Shown here: positions 62,721 to 64,000 of the stretch, one piece after another | How positions within the stretch are numbered: position 1 is the stretch's first letter | Layout: the number at the start of each line of letters is the position of its first letter | Source: Adhaeribacter aerolatus | GTDB taxonomy: Bacteria; Bacteroidota; Bacteroidia; Cytophagales; Hymenobacteraceae | NCBI RefSeq assembly: GCF_007991635.1 | Contig: NZ_BJYS01000026.1 | Location: 53,952-117,951 of the forward strand | DNA length: 64,000 bases | Direction: 5' to 3' | Made by a program: the position numbers and the translations under genes | The notes under the pieces: model-generated | What the model was told of the DNA's origin: nothing | What the model saw: the letters and a program-made list of their open reading frames with translations, nothing else | Database searches by the model: none

Positions 62721-63650
62721 CTACCTTTCGGTAATATTGGTATCGTTTATAATATACAACGGGCGGTTACGCACATTGTCGCTGAGGCGGCTGATGTACT
62801 CGCCAATAATGCCGATGGAAATCAACTGCACACCTCCCAGAAACAGTACGCTCAGCATCAGCGACGACCAGCCCGGTACGTAATCTTTTATGACAAACCG
62901 GGAATAAAGGGTATACAGCATCAGCAGAAAAGCAATACCCGAAACCAGGAACCCGCTGACGGTGGCAATTTTTAAGGGCAGGTTCGAAAAAGAAGTAATC
63001 GCATCCAACGCCAGCCGTATCATTTTACGATAGGTATAATTACTTTCTCCGCCGGCACGTTCGGGCCGGTCGTATTCCAAATAAGTCTGACTGAAACCAA
63101 TCCAGGAAATCTGGCCCCGGATAAATTTATGCTTTTCCGGCATCTGTTTCAGCGCCTCGGCTACTTTGCGGCTGATAATCCGGAAATCGCCGGCATCCAG
63201 CGGAATAGAAATATGCGTGATGCGAGCGAGCAGCCGGTAAAAATAGCGGGCCGTAAGTTTCTTGGCGGTACTTTCGCCATTTCGCGCCCGGCGCTTGGTG
63301 TATACCACTTCGTAGCCTTCCTGCCAGCGGGCATATAAAGCGGTAATTAGTTCGGGGGGGTCCTGTAAATCGCTATCCATTATAACCAGGGCTTTTCCCC
63401 GGGCTTTGTCGATGCCGGCGCTCACAGCTACCTGGTGGCCAAAATTGCGGCTGAAATCGATGTATTTTACCTGAAAATCTTTCTGCGCCAGTTCGCGGAT
63501 GAGTGACAAGGACCTATCGGTACTGCCATCGTTTACAAAAATGATTTCGTAATTATTTGTTAGAGTAGCCAGCACCTCGTGCAAACGGCTATGCAGGGGC
63601 AAAATATTAGAGGCTTCGTTGTAAACCGGAATAATGACGGAAATATCCAA
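62721..63650 (-). CDS. GtrB/DPMS-type family 2 glycosyltransferase
   Basis: 309 aa. The GT2 catalytic domain begins DISVIIPVYNEASNILPLHS, with IIFVNDGSTDRSL and ALVIMDSDLQDPPELITALY (the DxD-like metal site near residue 95) and QMPEKHKFIRGQISWIGFSQ; two C-terminal membrane helices (ATVSGFLVSGIAFLLMLYTL; GWSSLMLSVLFLGGVQLISI) anchor it. Such enzymes make polyprenyl-phosphate sugars for cell-surface modification. No ATG is available; TTG 63650 gives the expected N-terminus, and an in-frame stop lies just upstream. The acceptor is presumably undecaprenyl phosphate. Confidence 0.9.
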   Translation of the reverse strand: MDISVIIPVYNEASNILPLHSRLHEVLATLTNNYEIIFVNDGSTDRSLSLIRELAQKDFQVKYIDFSRNFGHQVAVSAGIDKARGKALVIMDSDLQDPPELITALYARWQEGYEVVYTKRRARNGESTAKKLTARYFYRLLARITHISIPLDAGDFRIISRKVAEALKQMPEKHKFIRGQISWIGFSQTYLEYDRPERAGGESNYTYRKMIRLALDAITSFSNLPLKIATVSGFLVSGIAFLLMLYTLYSRFVIKDYVPGWSSLMLSVLFLGGVQLISIGIIGEYISRLSDNVRNRPLYIINDTNITER

Positions 63651-64000
63651 GGTTAAGCTATTTTAACGCTTAAAGATAAAGGTTTCCGGGTTATATAAAG
63701 CAGGCTGCCTGCCAGATTGCTTTTAAATGGCCGAAGTTTAAATGGCCTAGATAAATTTCGCGAAGTGGACCGAACTGCTTTATATGAACCAGCATACGGG
63801 AATAATATTCCGGCGGAGGAGTTTGTACGCTATTGTTGTGGCAAGCCTCCGTTGATTGACGAAAAGTAAAATAGTGCCGGACCAGAGATGGCTTCTTTTT
63901 TCCTTTATAATTATCTTTATATATAGTATATTCGTTAGTCCAGTTACGTATATACAACAGACGGTGGTTGGCTAAACGTAATAATGGTGTTTATAAACGA
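63651..64000. other. Right-edge gap without a supported gene
   Basis: An 88-codon minus-strand frame (63691-63957) has no recognisable features and unusual residue composition, so it is not called. The word AAATGGCC occurs twice near 63726 and 63741. No promoter for the GT2 gene could be fixed here. Confidence 0.35.

Noticed and set aside
63691..63957. 88-codon minus-strand frame at the right edge
   Set aside because: No motif, signal or plausible context; treated as non-coding.

Overview
The window looks like a chromosome segment of a Bacteroidota bacterium of the order Cytophagales, most like Hymenobacteraceae such as Adhaeribacter; the genus is an inference from overall gene style. Supporting signs are a SusC/SusD pair, bacillithiol synthesis (BshC), DUF4834 and DUF4230 proteins, a CarB without its allosteric domain, a NagB-deacetylase fusion, promoters with a TAnnTTTG -7 box, and almost no Shine-Dalgarno sites. 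Most genes are of moderate G+C. Several islands are clearly richer in A+T: the left edge (1-3018), 17850-18620, 23370-24000 and 28500-29090.

Layout. 1-3.9 kb is accessory: a long NERD-TPR protein cut by the window edge, then a decayed REP-associated transposase flanked by inverted REP hairpins. 3.9-8.8 kb is housekeeping: bshC, 5-formyl-THF cyclo-ligase, mnmD and a GNAT-like gene. 9.0-19.6 kb is a carbohydrate block: a GH140-like apiosidase, ribokinase, nucleoside hydrolase and GH67-like gene on +, and a GH78-like gene and a sugar isomerase-like gene on -. 19.7-28.5 kb is mixed: M1 peptidase, a DUF1016 nuclease-like gene between direct repeats, DUF2200, a GH43-like enzyme, two tandem paralogous secreted proteins and a reductase. 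29-42.3 kb holds GNAT, a secreted PLC-like protein, SusC, SusD with a Tat-type lipoprotein signal, a secreted EEP-family phosphoesterase, a ROK regulator, NagB-PIG-L and a zinc-dependent phospholipase C-like protein.

42.6-46.7 kb has a coiled-coil membrane protein, OsmC, an HTTM membrane protein and a DCC thiol oxidoreductase, with a Thr-Ser-Gly repeat lipoprotein between the last two. 47-53.4 kb is a probable potassium and osmotic module on -: a sigma-54 response regulator, then porin, histidine kinase and Kup. 53.7-63.7 kb carries carB, an FkbM methyltransferase, DUF4834, YfhO, a PLP desulfhydrase/deaminase, DUF4230, recX and a GT2 glycosyltransferase.

No rRNA, tRNA, CRISPR array, complete insertion sequence or prophage was recognised by eye. 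Small palindromic or inverted repeats are scattered through intergenic DNA. The less usual items are the NERD-TPR fusion, the RAYT/REP remnant, the repeat-flanked DUF1016 gene, the Tat-lipobox SusD, the altered active site in NagB and the repeat-rich lipoprotein. All functions are read from sequence recognition without database searches.
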